From Allobosea sp. Root381 (GTDB lineage: Bacteria > Pseudomonadota > Alphaproteobacteria > Rhizobiales > Beijerinckiaceae): DNA of 57,329 nucleotides. The translations under genes were made by a program, and so were the position numbers. The stretch covers positions 34,489 to 91,817 of the forward strand of contig NZ_LMJT01000022.1 in assembly GCF_001429395.1 (NCBI RefSeq). Direction: 5' to 3'. The notes under the pieces were generated by a model. It did no database searches and was not told where the DNA came from. It saw only the letters and a list, made by a program, of their open reading frames with translations. Shown here piece after piece: positions 35,916 to 44,875 of this stretch (position 1 is its first letter; the number at the start of each line of letters is the position of its first letter).

Positions 35916-36938
35916 TCAGAAGGTCACGATGACCTTGCCGAAGACCTTCCGGCCCTCGAGACGCGCCAAACCCTTCTCGAAATCGCCGAGCGGAAACACC
36001 GAGTCGATCACCGGCTTCATGCCACCGGCCATCTTCTCGAGGGACTGGGCGATGTTCTCGATCCGGCAGCCGAAAGAGCCGGTGATACGGTATTGCTGCT
36101 GGAAGAGCTGCATCAGGTTCATCGTCGTCGAGGCGCCCGAGGTCGCGCCGCAGGTGACGAGCCGGCCGCCGCGCTTGAGGCAGAGCAGAGAGCCGTTCCA
36201 GGTGTCGGCGCCGACATGCTCGAAGACGACGTCGACGCCCTTGCGCTTGGTGAGCTGGCGGACCTCGCCTTCGAAACGCTCGGTCTTGTAGTTGATGACA
36301 TGATCGGCGCCGAGCTCCTTGGCCTTGCGGCCCTTCTCGTCGTCGCCGACGGTCGTGTAGACCGTGCACCCGATCGCCTTGGCCATCAGGATCGCGGCCG
36401 TGCCGATGCCGGAGCCGCCGGCATGCACCAGCACGGATTCGCCGGGCTCGAGTTTCGCATTGTCGAACAGCATGTGCTGGACGGTGCCGAAGCCGATCGG
36501 CGCGCAGGCGGCATCCTCGAAGGAGACGCCGGGCGGTGCCTTGATCACGAGGCGGGCTTCGCGATTCAGAAGCTCGCGGGCGAAGCCGTCGATGTGGAAG
36601 CCCATGATGCCGGCGACGTTCTCGCAGAGATTGTCGCGGCCTTCGCGGCAGGCCTTGCACTGGCCGCAGGTGTCGGCGCCATAGGCGGTGACCGTGTCGC
36701 CGACCTTAAGGTTGGTCACGCCCTCGCCGACGCAGACGATCTCGCCGGAAGCCTCGACGCCGGCCGCCTGCGGCATCTTGCGCTTGGCGAAGGCCATGCC
36801 GCGGAAGCCCCAGACGTCGAGATAGTTCAGCGCGACGGCGCGGATGCGGATCTGGACCTCGCCGGCGGCGGGCGGCGGCGGCGGTTCGATCTCCTCGAGA
36901 CGGAGGTCGCGGTCGCCATGGAGCTGGAGGGAACGCAT
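35916..36938 (-). CDS. adh2XL: Zinc-binding dehydrogenase of the lipid A very-long-chain cluster (Adh2XL)
   Basis: 340-residue MDR enzyme. The structural-zinc cysteines are present (Cys91, 94, 97, 105), as is the NAD(P) motif HAGGSGIGTAAI. The usual catalytic-zinc Cys is missing: the region reads LNYLDVWGF. It therefore resembles enoyl reductase-like MDRs more than alcohol dehydrogenases. In rhizobia the matching gene is called adh2XL. Inferred role: reduction step, possibly the enoyl step, of very-long-chain synthesis on AcpXL. Follows the FabG-like gene by 30 bp. Confidence 0.88.
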   Translation of the reverse strand: MRSLQLHGDRDLRLEEIEPPPPPAAGEVQIRIRAVALNYLDVWGFRGMAFAKRKMPQAAGVEASGEIVCVGEGVTNLKVGDTVTAYGADTCGQCKACREGRDNLCENVAGIMGFHIDGFARELLNREARLVIKAPPGVSFEDAACAPIGFGTVQHMLFDNAKLEPGESVLVHAGGSGIGTAAILMAKAIGCTVYTTVGDDEKGRKAKELGADHVINYKTERFEGEVRQLTKRKGVDVVFEHVGADTWNGSLLCLKRGGRLVTCGATSGASTTMNLMQLFQQQYRITGSFGCRIENIAQSLEKMAGGMKPVIDSVFPLGDFEKGLARLEGRKVFGKVIVTF

Positions 36939-36968
36939 GAAACTTCTCGTCCTTTCGGGACCGGCCGA

Positions 36969-37715
36969 TCAGCGATGCACGCCGAGCTGTGCGGTGAGCC
37001 CGCCGTCGATCGGCAGCACCGTGCCGGAGATATAGGCTGCTGGCTCGCTCATCAGGAAGGCGGCGAGGCCCGCGACTTCCTGCGGCTTGGCGAAGCGTCC
37101 GGCCGGAATCTGCGCCTGCATCTTGTCGCGATAGGCGGCGTAGGGCGCCATCATGTCGGTGTCGACGAAGCCCGGCGCGATGATGTTGACCGTGACCCCG
37201 CGCTTGCCGGTCTCGACCGCGAGCGTCTTGGCGTAGGAGATCAGCGCGCCCTTGGACGCCGCATAGGCCGCGTTGCCCGGGTTGCCGCGCAGTGCCGCGA
37301 CCGAACCGATCGCGACGATGCGCCCAGTGCGGGCGCGGATCATGTTCCGCATCACGCTCTTGGCGAGGCGGGTGAAGGCCCAGAAATTGACCTGCATGGC
37401 CGCCTCGGCCTTGTCCTGCGCCATCATCGCCGCGAGCGAATCATAGGGCTGGCCGGCATTGTGGACGAGGCCGAAATAGGACTCGTCCTCGCGCGCCTCG
37501 CAGAAGGCGTCGAGCGCGGCCTTGTCGGAAAGGTCGAGCGGCAGCGCGGTGATGCCGCGGCCGGGATGGGCGCTGGCGATCTCTTCTGCCAGCGCCTTGG
37601 CCTGCTCTCCCGAGGAGCGATAGGTGAAGTCGACATCGTGCCCGGCCGCGGCAAGCGCCCGCACGATCTCCGCGCCGACGCCCTTCGCGCCGCCAGTGAC
37701 GAGAATCTTGGTCAT
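36969..37715 (-). CDS. FabG-like 3-oxoacyl-ACP reductase in the acpXL cluster
   Basis: 248-residue SDR: cofactor motif TGGAKGVG at 7-14, catalytic Ser138, Tyr151 and Lys155 (IGSVAALRGNPGNAAYAASK), and the C-terminal SGTVLPIDGGL typical of FabG. It should reduce 3-oxoacyl-AcpXL intermediates with NADPH. ATG 37715 overlaps the fabF1 stop (ATGA), so its product is made together with the synthase. The rhizobial cluster I know has no ketoreductase between fabF1 and adh2, so this is a notable addition. Confidence 0.92.
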   Translation of the reverse strand: MTKILVTGGAKGVGAEIVRALAAAGHDVDFTYRSSGEQAKALAEEIASAHPGRGITALPLDLSDKAALDAFCEAREDESYFGLVHNAGQPYDSLAAMMAQDKAEAAMQVNFWAFTRLAKSVMRNMIRARTGRIVAIGSVAALRGNPGNAAYAASKGALISYAKTLAVETGKRGVTVNIIAPGFVDTDMMAPYAAYRDKMQAQIPAGRFAKPQEVAGLAAFLMSEPAAYISGTVLPIDGGLTAQLGVHR

Positions 37716-39010
37716 GCCGCCTCCGGGGGCGCCGTCAGGACGAGGCAGGTATTCTGGCCGCCGAAGCCGAAGGAATTCGAGAGCACGGTCTTCACCTTCG
37801 CCTCGCGGGCCGTGTTGGGCACGACATCGAGTGCGATTGCCGGATCGGGTACGTTGTAGTTGATGGTTGGCGGAATCGTGCCGTTGGCAATGGTCAGGAA
37901 GGAAATCACCGCCTCGACGGCGCCTGCCGCAGTCAACGTGTGGCCTACCATCGACTTGTTGGACGAGATCGGCAGGTTCGGCATGCGCTCGCCAAAGACG
38001 GCGGCGCAACTCATCGCCTCCATCTTGTCGTTCTCCGGCGTCGAGGTGCCATGCGCGTTGATATAGTCCACGTCGTCCGGCGTCAGCCCGGCATCGGCCA
38101 GCGCGTCCTGCATGGCCAGGATGGCCGGCTTGCCGTCCGGGCTCGAGCGGGTGCGGTGGAAGCCGTCGCCGCGCTCGCCGCAGCCGGCGACGATGCCGAG
38201 GATGGTGGCGCCGCGCGCCAGCGCATGGTCGTAATCCTCCAGCACCAGCGCGCCCGCGCCTTCGCCCATGACGAAGCCGTCGCGATTCTTTGAGAACGGT
38301 TTCGAGGCGCCTTCCGGTGGGTCGTTCTGGGTCGAGAGGGCGGAGAGCAGCGAGAAGCGAATCAACGCCTCCGCATGGATCGAGCCATCGGTGCCGATGC
38401 ACAGCGCGGCCGAGGTCTCGCCGCGGCGGATCGCCTCGACGCCCATCTGGATCGCAGTCGCGCCCGAGGAGCAGGCGGTCGAGAGCGAGATCGGCGAGCC
38501 CCGGGTGCCGAAGCGGTCGGCAATATGGTCGGCGACGCCGGCGAAGACGAAGAGCTCGTGCATCGGCGCGAACTTGCCGGTGCTCGCCACCTTGAGCAGG
38601 ACGTCGTAGTCGACGTCGCCCTCTACGGTTGCCGCCATCTCCTGCTTCTGCGGCCATTCCATCTCGACCGGAGGCACTGCCATGAAGAGCTCGCCCGGGA
38701 AATCGCCGGGCTGGCCGAGGCCGCTCTGGCCGATCGCTTCTTGCGCCGCGAGGGTTGCGAGCTTCTCGGAGAGCTGCGGCGCGGTGAAGGAGCCGTCGAA
38801 CAGGAAGTCGACCGTGCCGCCGATCGTGGTGCGCAGGCCCTGGGTCGGGAAGCGCTCGATGCGGTGGATGCCGGACTTGCCGGCCGTCAGCGCCTCCCAG
38901 TTGGTCTCCTTGCCCTGGCCGAGCGAGGTGACGATGCCGAGGCCGGTGACGGCGACGAGCGGGCGACCCTTCGAGTCGCGATGCGCGGAGGCGGGGTTGA
39001 TCGCGTTCAT
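37712..39010 (-). CDS. fabF1XL: 3-oxoacyl-ACP synthase (active KS) of very-long-chain synthesis, FabF1XL
   Basis: 432-residue ketosynthase with an intact catalytic triad: Cys180 (LSTACSSG), His320 (NAHGTST) and His357 (MVGHTLTAAG). It extends acyl chains on AcpXL with malonyl units towards C28. ATG 39010 has GAGGA upstream and lies 10 bp after the fabF2 stop; the longer frame to 39391 is within fabF2. Pairing with the Cys-less FabF2 is inferred from sequence and gene order. Confidence 0.94.
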   Translation of the reverse strand: MNAINPASAHRDSKGRPLVAVTGLGIVTSLGQGKETNWEALTAGKSGIHRIERFPTQGLRTTIGGTVDFLFDGSFTAPQLSEKLATLAAQEAIGQSGLGQPGDFPGELFMAVPPVEMEWPQKQEMAATVEGDVDYDVLLKVASTGKFAPMHELFVFAGVADHIADRFGTRGSPISLSTACSSGATAIQMGVEAIRRGETSAALCIGTDGSIHAEALIRFSLLSALSTQNDPPEGASKPFSKNRDGFVMGEGAGALVLEDYDHALARGATILGIVAGCGERGDGFHRTRSSPDGKPAILAMQDALADAGLTPDDVDYINAHGTSTPENDKMEAMSCAAVFGERMPNLPISSNKSMVGHTLTAAGAVEAVISFLTIANGTIPPTINYNVPDPAIALDVVPNTAREAKVKTVLSNSFGFGGQNTCLVLTAPPEAA

Positions 39011-39020
39011 GGCAGCGTCC

Positions 39021-40148
39021 TCACGCCTTGAGCAGGTGGGCCGCGCCCTCGCCGCGCCAATGGCCGGCGCCGGTGACGACCGCCTCCTGCGTCTGGCCCT
39101 TGGACAGGGCTGCCGCAGCAAGAGCGACCGAGACGGGGAAAGCGGCCTCGACGGCATGGCCGACGAGATCGCCCGTCGCGACGCGGCGCGCCTGCGGCAG
39201 CGAAGCGATGGCAGCTGCTTCCTCCGCCGTGATGCCGGCGACGCCGGTGGCGGCGGAGATGGCGAGAGCACCGGCCGAGACAGTGCCGAGCTCGGCGAGC
39301 AGACCGCGCAGTGCCGCTTCCACCGTGCCGGGCTGTCGCTTCGAGCGGGCGGCGGCAACGGCGCCGAGCCTGGCATGGGCACGGGCGCCACGAGCGGCGG
39401 CGCGCTCCGCCGATTCGAGCACGAGGAAGGCCGACGCGCTGCCCGAAATCAGGCCCGGAGCATCGTCGCGGGCGAAAACGGGAGCGAAACCACCCTGGCG
39501 CAGATAGCCGCCGAGCTCGAACAGCAGCAGCATGTCGCGCCGCTCGGCATTGTAGGACCCGCCGACCAGGATGGTTTCGGCCTGGCCGGAGGCGATGCGG
39601 GCATGGGCGATGCGGATGGCGTCGACGCCGGACTGTTCCTCGCCCATGAAGGTGCGCGAGGCGCCGGTGATGCCGTGGACGATGCCGATATTGCCGGCGA
39701 GCAGGTTCGAGAGCTGTGCCAGGAACAGCGTCGGGCGCAGATCGCCCATCAGCCGCTCGTTGAGGAAGGAGCCGGGATCGCCGGCGCCGCGCATATCGGT
39801 GAGAATGGCGCTGTCGACGGCGTGATCACGCTCGCCGCCGCCGGCCGCGACGATGACCTGGAGAGCGGCCTTGGCCTCGGCATCCTCCTTGAGCCCGGCG
39901 CTATCGAGAGCGAGGCCGGCAGTGTAGACGCCGAGGCGCTGCCAGGGCTCCATCTGGCGCTGGTCGGACTTCTTCGGAATCTGCCGGTCGAGTTCGAGGG
40001 GCTTCAGCGGATGCACCGGATAGGGCGCGAAGCTCGTGGTATCCACGACCAGTGCCGTGCCGTCGCCGAGCGCGGCCGCATGGGTCTCGATGCCTTCGCC
40101 GAGGCTGGAGGCGAGGCCTACTCCGGTGATGACGACGTCGCGCTGCAT
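39021..40148 (-). CDS. fabF2XL: Cys-less ketosynthase-like protein FabF2XL (chain-length-factor-like)
   Basis: 375-residue KS-fold protein lacking normal KS catalysis. Where FabF1 reads STACSSG, this reads GEEQSGVDAI (169-178), so the nucleophile is replaced by Glu171 next to Gln172; this recalls the EQ-type site of KS-beta/chain length factors. The HGTST region is replaced by ATGVAG; only the last His (VGHAVEAAFP) persists. It also lacks about 55 residues relative to FabF1. Inferred role: non-catalytic partner of FabF1 setting chain length. Stop and start lie 2 and 10 bp from fabZ and fabF1, a tight operon. Confidence 0.9.
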   Translation of the reverse strand: MQRDVVITGVGLASSLGEGIETHAAALGDGTALVVDTTSFAPYPVHPLKPLELDRQIPKKSDQRQMEPWQRLGVYTAGLALDSAGLKEDAEAKAALQVIVAAGGGERDHAVDSAILTDMRGAGDPGSFLNERLMGDLRPTLFLAQLSNLLAGNIGIVHGITGASRTFMGEEQSGVDAIRIAHARIASGQAETILVGGSYNAERRDMLLLFELGGYLRQGGFAPVFARDDAPGLISGSASAFLVLESAERAAARGARAHARLGAVAAARSKRQPGTVEAALRGLLAELGTVSAGALAISAATGVAGITAEEAAAIASLPQARRVATGDLVGHAVEAAFPVSVALAAAALSKGQTQEAVVTGAGHWRGEGAAHLLKA

Positions 40149-40150
40149 GG

Positions 40151-40618
40151 TCAGGCCTGTTCCGGGGCAAGGCCGATGGCGGCGAGGCGCGCTTCCATCA
40201 GGCCTCGCATGTCGGCAGGGAAGGGCATCAGGCGGAAGCGCAGCTCGGCATCGCAGATCGGCTTGCCGGCAATCGCGATCTTCGCCTTGGTCGCGCCATA
40301 GCCGGAGCCCTCGATCACGAGCTCGGCCGTGATGTCGAGCACTGCATCGGGCTCGACGAAGGTCCGGAAGCGGGCCTTGTCGACCGTCATCAGGAACGGC
40401 ATCTGCGTCAGCCCGTTGAGGGCGAGCAGGAGATAGCCGGAAGCCTGCGCCATGGTTTCGGTCAACAGCACGCCGGGAACCAGAGGATGGCCGGGGAAAT
40501 GTCCCTCGAAGACCGGGCTGGCATCGGCGGCCGGTACGGTCGAGCGGGTCACGATGCGCTTTGCGGCCGGCTCGAAGGCCACCACCGTGTCGATCATGTC
40601 GAAATATTCGAGGCGCAT
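40151..40618 (-). CDS. fabZXL: 3-hydroxyacyl-ACP dehydratase FabZ-like (FabZXL)
   Basis: 155-residue hotdog dehydratase with the FabZ active site GHFPGHPLVPGVLLTETMAQ: His40 and Glu54. It removes water from 3-hydroxyacyl-AcpXL. Starts MRLEYFDMIDTVV, the form found in acpXL clusters rather than in housekeeping fabZ. Ends 2 bp before fabF2. Separated from acpXL by 174 bp with a long hairpin. Confidence 0.93.
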   Translation of the reverse strand: MRLEYFDMIDTVVAFEPAAKRIVTRSTVPAADASPVFEGHFPGHPLVPGVLLTETMAQASGYLLLALNGLTQMPFLMTVDKARFRTFVEPDAVLDITAELVIEGSGYGATKAKIAIAGKPICDAELRFRLMPFPADMRGLMEARLAAIGLAPEQA

Positions 40619-40721
40619 GCGCTTCCGATCGTCGATGACGCGTGTCGAAGTCCGCTCCGACGCGGCTATGCTCTAGCGGCTGACGCCGCTCCGCTCAAGG
40701 TCGCGGTTCGCGAACGTCCAT

Positions 40722-40767
40722 AGCCCGCATCCCGAGGAGCCGTTGCCGGCGCCTCGGGATGCGGGCT
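40722..40767. repeat. 16-bp perfect hairpin between acpXL and fabZ
   Basis: AGCCCGCATCCCGAGG (40722-40737) and its exact complement (40752-40767) flank a 14-base loop. No T-run follows on the minus strand. It may be a dispersed palindrome and could attenuate or stabilise the acpXL transcript. Confidence 0.75.
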
Positions 40768-40792
40768 GGGATGGTCGACCAGACGGTCTGGT

Positions 40793-41074
40793 TCAGGCCG
40801 CCTTGGCGGCGACCAGGTCGTCGATGCGCTGGCAGAGGTTCTCGAGCACGAAGTACTGCTCGGCCGGGGCCTTGCCTTCGTTGACTTCCTGCGTCCACTG
40901 CTCGAGCGGCAGCTTGATGCCGAAGGCCTTGTCGATCGCGAAGGCGATGTCGAGGAAGGCGAGCGAGTCGATGCCGAGATCGGCAATGGCGTGGCTCTGC
41001 GGCGTGATCTTCTCGCGCGGAATATCGCAGGTCTCGGAAATGATTCCGGCGACCGTCTCAAAAGTGGCGGACAT
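40793..41074 (-). CDS. acpXL: Acyl carrier protein AcpXL
   Basis: 93-residue dedicated carrier for very-long-chain hydroxy acids of lipid A, longer than housekeeping ACP. The phosphopantetheine Ser37 lies in LGIDSLAF, and the sequence from IADLG to the [22 protein letters not shown] segment is characteristic of AcpXL. First gene of the seven-gene minus-strand cluster. A hairpin follows, which fits a higher need for carrier than for enzymes. Confidence 0.96.
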   Translation of the reverse strand: MSATFETVAGIISETCDIPREKITPQSHAIADLGIDSLAFLDIAFAIDKAFGIKLPLEQWTQEVNEGKAPAEQYFVLENLCQRIDDLVAAKAA

Positions 41075-41279
41075 GCGGGTGCTCCCGTCGTGATGCTGAA
41101 GGCGGATGACATCCGAGCGCGGGTTTCAGCCCTGCGCCTGCCCCAAGCCGCCCGCCGAAGGATGACTGTGACGCCCCCTTACACCGCAAGGGGAACAAGG
41201 ACAACTGCAGCGGGCAGCGAAGAGTATGATGGGAGGTTGAGCCCTACCATCTGTCCTGCGAACCATCGCTGAGAGATAG

Positions 41280-41309
41280 TCTCGGGCCGGCGCGATGCGC
41301 GGCCCGAGA
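41280..41309. repeat. Dispersed palindrome, family C (copy 2)
   Basis: TCTCGGGCC (41280-41288) pairs with GGCCCGAGA (41301-41309); the interior GCGC/GCGC extends the stem. It shares CCCGAGAATGAC with the copy at 6072. It lies 14 bp past the acnA stop and may serve as its terminator, without a T-run. The other 200 bp of the acpXL upstream spacer show nothing clear. Confidence 0.6.
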
Positions 41310-41322
41310 ATGACGCTGAAGC

Positions 41323-44022
41323 TTACGCGGCGAGGCCGCGCAGCACGTAGTGCAGGATGCCGGCGTTCTTGAAGTAGTCGATCTCGTCCAGCGTATCGAT
41401 GCGGCAGAGGATCGGCACGCTCTTCACCGAGCCGTCGGCATAGGTGATCTCGGCTTCCAGCGTCTGGCGCGGCTTCACGGTGGCGAGACCTTTGATAGAG
41501 ACGGTCTCGTCGCCCTTCAGGTCGAGAGAGGCCCAGCTCGTGCCCTCGGTGAGGGTGAAGGGAACCACGCCCATGCCGACCAGGTTCGAGCGGTGGATGC
41601 GCTCGAAGCTCTGCGCGATCACGGCCTTGACGCCGAGCAGGTTGGTGCCCTTCGCCGCCCAGTCGCGCGAGGAGCCGTTGCCGTATTCGACGCCGGCGAA
41701 GATCACCAGCGGCACCTTCTCCTGCTGGTAGCGCATCGCCGCATCGTAGATCGGCAGCTCTTCCTTGCTGGGATAGTGGATGGTGTAGCCACCCTCGCGG
41801 CCGTTCGGGCCGAGCATGTGGTTGCGGATGCGGATGTTGGCGAAGGTGCCCCGCATCATCACCTCATGGTTGCCGCGGCGCGTGCCGTACTGGTTGAAGT
41901 CCGCGACGGCGACGCCGTTCTCGGTGAGATAGGCGCCCGCCGGCGAGGCGGCCTTGATCGAACCGGCCGGGGAGATGTGGTCGGTGGTGATCTTGTCACC
42001 GAACAGGCCGAGGATGCGTGCGCCCTTGATGTCGGTGACCGGCGCCGGCTGCTTGCCCATGCCCTGGAAATAGGGCGGGTTCTGCACATAGGTCGAGGCG
42101 TCGTCCCAGGCATAAGTCTCGCTCTCGGACGTCTTGACCGCCTGCCAGTGCTCGTCGCCCTTGAAGACGTCCGCGTACTTCTTCTCGAAAATGGCGCGCG
42201 TCACATTCTTGGCGATGAAGTCCTGGATCTCCTTGTTGGAGGGCCAGATGTCCTTCAGATACACGTCCTTGCCGTCCGAGCCCCGTCCGAGCGGCTGCGT
42301 CGTCAGGTCCATCTGGACCGATCCGGCGAGCGCATAGGCGACGACCAGCGGCGGCGATGCGAGGTAGTTTGCCTGCACGTCCGGCGAGACGCGGCCCTCG
42401 AAGTTGCGGTTGCCCGAGATCACGGCACCCGCGATCAGGCCCTTCTCGTTGATGGTCTTCGAGATCGGCGCCGGAAGCGGGCCGGAATTGCCGATGCAGG
42501 TGGTGCAGCCGAAGCCGACCAGGTTGAAGCCGAGCTTGTCGAGGTCTTCCTGCAGACCGGCCTTGGCGAGATACTCCGCGACGACCTGCGAGCCGGGCGC
42601 GAGCGAAGTCTTCACCCAGGGTTTGACCTTGAGGCCCTTGGCGACGGCGTTGCGGGCGAGCAGGCCGGCTGCCATCAGCACCGAGGGGTTCGAGGTGTTG
42701 GTGCAGGAGGTGATGGCGGCGATGACGACGTCACCATGGCCGAGGTCGAAATCCTCGCCCTCGACCTGCACGCGACGGGCGATCTCGGCGCCCTTCTTGT
42801 AGTCGCTATCCATCGCGGCGGCGAAACCGGCCTTGACGGCGGAGAGGTCGACGCGGCCCTCGGGGCGCTTCGGGCCGGCCATCGAGGGCTGGACCGTCGA
42901 GAGGTCGAGCTCGAGCGTATCGGTGAAGACCGGGTCGGCCGTCTCGCGGGTCGCGAACAGCCCCTGAGCCTTGCTGTAGGCCTCGACCAGCGCGATGCGG
43001 TCTGAGGCGCGGCCGGTGGTGGTGAGATAGTCGAGCGTCTCGGCGTCGACGGGGAAGAAGCCGCAGGTCGCGCCGTATTCCGGGCCCATATTGGCGATCG
43101 TCGCGCGGTCGGCCAGCGTCAGGTTGTAGAGGCCGGGGCCGAAGAACTCGACGAACTTGCCGACGACGCCCTTCTTGCGGAGCATCTGGGTGACGGTCAG
43201 CACGAGGTCGGTGGCGGTGATGCCTTCCTTCAGCGAGCCGTTCAGCTTGAAGCCGATCACCTCCGGCAGAAGCATCGACTGCGGCTGGCCGAGCATGGCG
43301 GCTTCCGCCTCGATGCCGCCGACGCCCCAGCCGAGGACGGAGAGGCCGTTGACCATGGTGGTGTGCGAGTCGGTGCCGACGACGGTGTCGGGATAGGCGA
43401 CCTCGACCTCGGCGCCGTCGATCGTCTCGTTACGGGTCCAGACGGTCTGGGCAAGATATTCGAGATTGACCTGGTGGCAGATGCCGGTGCCCGGCGGGAC
43501 GACGCGGAAATTGTCGAAGGCGCCCTGGCCCCATTTCAGGAACTTGTAGCGCTCGGCATTGCGCTCGTATTCGAGCTCGACATTCTGCTGCAGCGCCTTG
43601 GGCGAGCCGAACTCGTCGACGATGACCGAGTGGTCGATGACGAGGTCTACGGGCACGAGCGGATTGATCTTCTGGGCGTCGCCGCCGAGCGCCTTGACGC
43701 CGTCGCGCATCGCGGCGAGGTCGACCACCGCCGGAACGCCGGTGAAGTCCTGCATCAGCACGCGCGCGGGACGGAAGCCGATCTCCTTGCCGGCCGTGCC
43801 CTTGTCGGTGAGCCAGCCGACGAAGGCCTCGATGTCGGCCTTGTAGACCGAGCGGCCATCCTCGAAGCGCAGCAGGTTCTCGAGCAGCACCTTCATCGAG
43901 AAGGGCAGCTTCGAGATGCCCGCCAGGCCGTTCTTCTCGGCATCCGGCAGGGAGTAATAGGTGTAGGTCTTGCCGCCGACGGTGAGCGTCTTGCGGGCTT
44001 TGAAGGAGTCGAGCGAAGCCAT
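41323..44022 (-). CDS. acnA: Aconitate hydratase A
   Basis: 899-residue TCA-cycle enzyme converting citrate to isocitrate, of the AcnA/IRP type. The 4Fe-4S ligands are in [11 protein letters not shown] and [13 protein letters not shown]; substrate residues lie in [24 protein letters not shown] and [13 protein letters not shown]. Full length, no interruption. Starts [13 protein letters not shown]. Divergent from ccmA across about 210 bp, as in many alphaproteobacteria. Confidence 0.98.
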   Translation of the reverse strand: MASLDSFKARKTLTVGGKTYTYYSLPDAEKNGLAGISKLPFSMKVLLENLLRFEDGRSVYKADIEAFVGWLTDKGTAGKEIGFRPARVLMQDFTGVPAVVDLAAMRDGVKALGGDAQKINPLVPVDLVIDHSVIVDEFGSPKALQQNVELEYERNAERYKFLKWGQGAFDNFRVVPPGTGICHQVNLEYLAQTVWTRNETIDGAEVEVAYPDTVVGTDSHTTMVNGLSVLGWGVGGIEAEAAMLGQPQSMLLPEVIGFKLNGSLKEGITATDLVLTVTQMLRKKGVVGKFVEFFGPGLYNLTLADRATIANMGPEYGATCGFFPVDAETLDYLTTTGRASDRIALVEAYSKAQGLFATRETADPVFTDTLELDLSTVQPSMAGPKRPEGRVDLSAVKAGFAAAMDSDYKKGAEIARRVQVEGEDFDLGHGDVVIAAITSCTNTSNPSVLMAAGLLARNAVAKGLKVKPWVKTSLAPGSQVVAEYLAKAGLQEDLDKLGFNLVGFGCTTCIGNSGPLPAPISKTINEKGLIAGAVISGNRNFEGRVSPDVQANYLASPPLVVAYALAGSVQMDLTTQPLGRGSDGKDVYLKDIWPSNKEIQDFIAKNVTRAIFEKKYADVFKGDEHWQAVKTSESETYAWDDASTYVQNPPYFQGMGKQPAPVTDIKGARILGLFGDKITTDHISPAGSIKAASPAGAYLTENGVAVADFNQYGTRRGNHEVMMRGTFANIRIRNHMLGPNGREGGYTIHYPSKEELPIYDAAMRYQQEKVPLVIFAGVEYGNGSSRDWAAKGTNLLGVKAVIAQSFERIHRSNLVGMGVVPFTLTEGTSWASLDLKGDETVSIKGLATVKPRQTLEAEITYADGSVKSVPILCRIDTLDEIDYFKNAGILHYVLRGLAA

Positions 44023-44233
44023 GCGGGCTGATCCTGATCAAGGGGTTGCGGTCGCGAGCCGACAGAGCCCTTGCGGGATCGCCGGATCGAAGGCCTAATG
44101 CGCATGACGCGCGCGCCGCCCCGGGAGTGCCCGAGCCCCGCGCCGGATCGGCGTGCGGCGTAGCCGCGGGTTCTATAGAGCAATTCCAAGAAGCCCGCTA
44201 CATGAACGAAGCGCAACCTTGCTCTGCCCTGAT

Positions 44234-44875
44234 ATGCCGGAAGACGCCTCGCCCTTGACGCCCGTTCTCTTCCCGCATCTCGTCCTTCAGGCCGAAAACC
44301 TCGCCTGTCGCCGTGGCGGCAGGCTGATCTTCGAGGGGCTCTGCCTGAATCTCGGCCATGGCGAGGCGATCGCGCTGACCGGGCGCAACGGCGCCGGCAA
44401 GTCGAGCCTGCTCGCCATGCTGTGTGGACGGCTGCGGCCCGAGGCCGGCACGATTCGTGTCGAGGGCGCCCCAGAGGCTTCAGCCGCGGAGCTCAGCCAC
44501 GTCGTCGGCCATCGTGACGGGCTGAAGACGGCGCTGACCGCGCAGGAGAACCTGAGCTTTGCGCAGGCCCTGCTCGGGGATGCGGCGCTCGCGCCGGAAG
44601 ATGCGCTCGCGGCCGTCGGGCTGCCTCATGTCGCGGCGCTGCCCGTCGGCTATCTCTCGGCTGGGCAGCGGCGGCGCGTGGCGCTGGCGCGGCTTCTGGT
44701 GTCGCGGCGGCCGTTCTGGCTGCTGGACGAGCCGATGTCGGCGCTCGACCTCGCGGCGCAGACGATGCTGACCGGATTGATGCGGAATCATCTTGCGCAG
44801 GGCGGCGGGATTCTGGCCGCGACCCACGGGCCGCTCGGCCTGGAGGGCGCCCGCGAGCTGAGGATCGGGCCGTGA
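44234..44875 (+). CDS. ccmA: Heme exporter ATP-binding protein CcmA
   Basis: 213-residue ABC ATPase of system I cytochrome c maturation; with CcmB and CcmC/D it releases holo-CcmE. Walker A GRNGAGKS at 50-57, signature LSAGQRRR, Walker B FWLLDEPMSALD. ATG 44234 is preferred to the GTG at 44153, which would add 27 atypical residues, though neither has a clear ribosome site. Stop overlaps the ccmB GTG. Confidence 0.94.
   Translation: MPEDASPLTPVLFPHLVLQAENLACRRGGRLIFEGLCLNLGHGEAIALTGRNGAGKSSLLAMLCGRLRPEAGTIRVEGAPEASAAELSHVVGHRDGLKTALTAQENLSFAQALLGDAALAPEDALAAVGLPHVAALPVGYLSAGQRRRVALARLLVSRRPFWLLDEPMSALDLAAQTMLTGLMRNHLAQGGGILAATHGPLGLEGARELRIGP

Noticed and set aside
39901..40170. Alternative small minus-strand frame within the fabF2/fabZ junction
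   Set aside because: Out of frame with both genes and made of Arg/Pro-rich shadow sequence.
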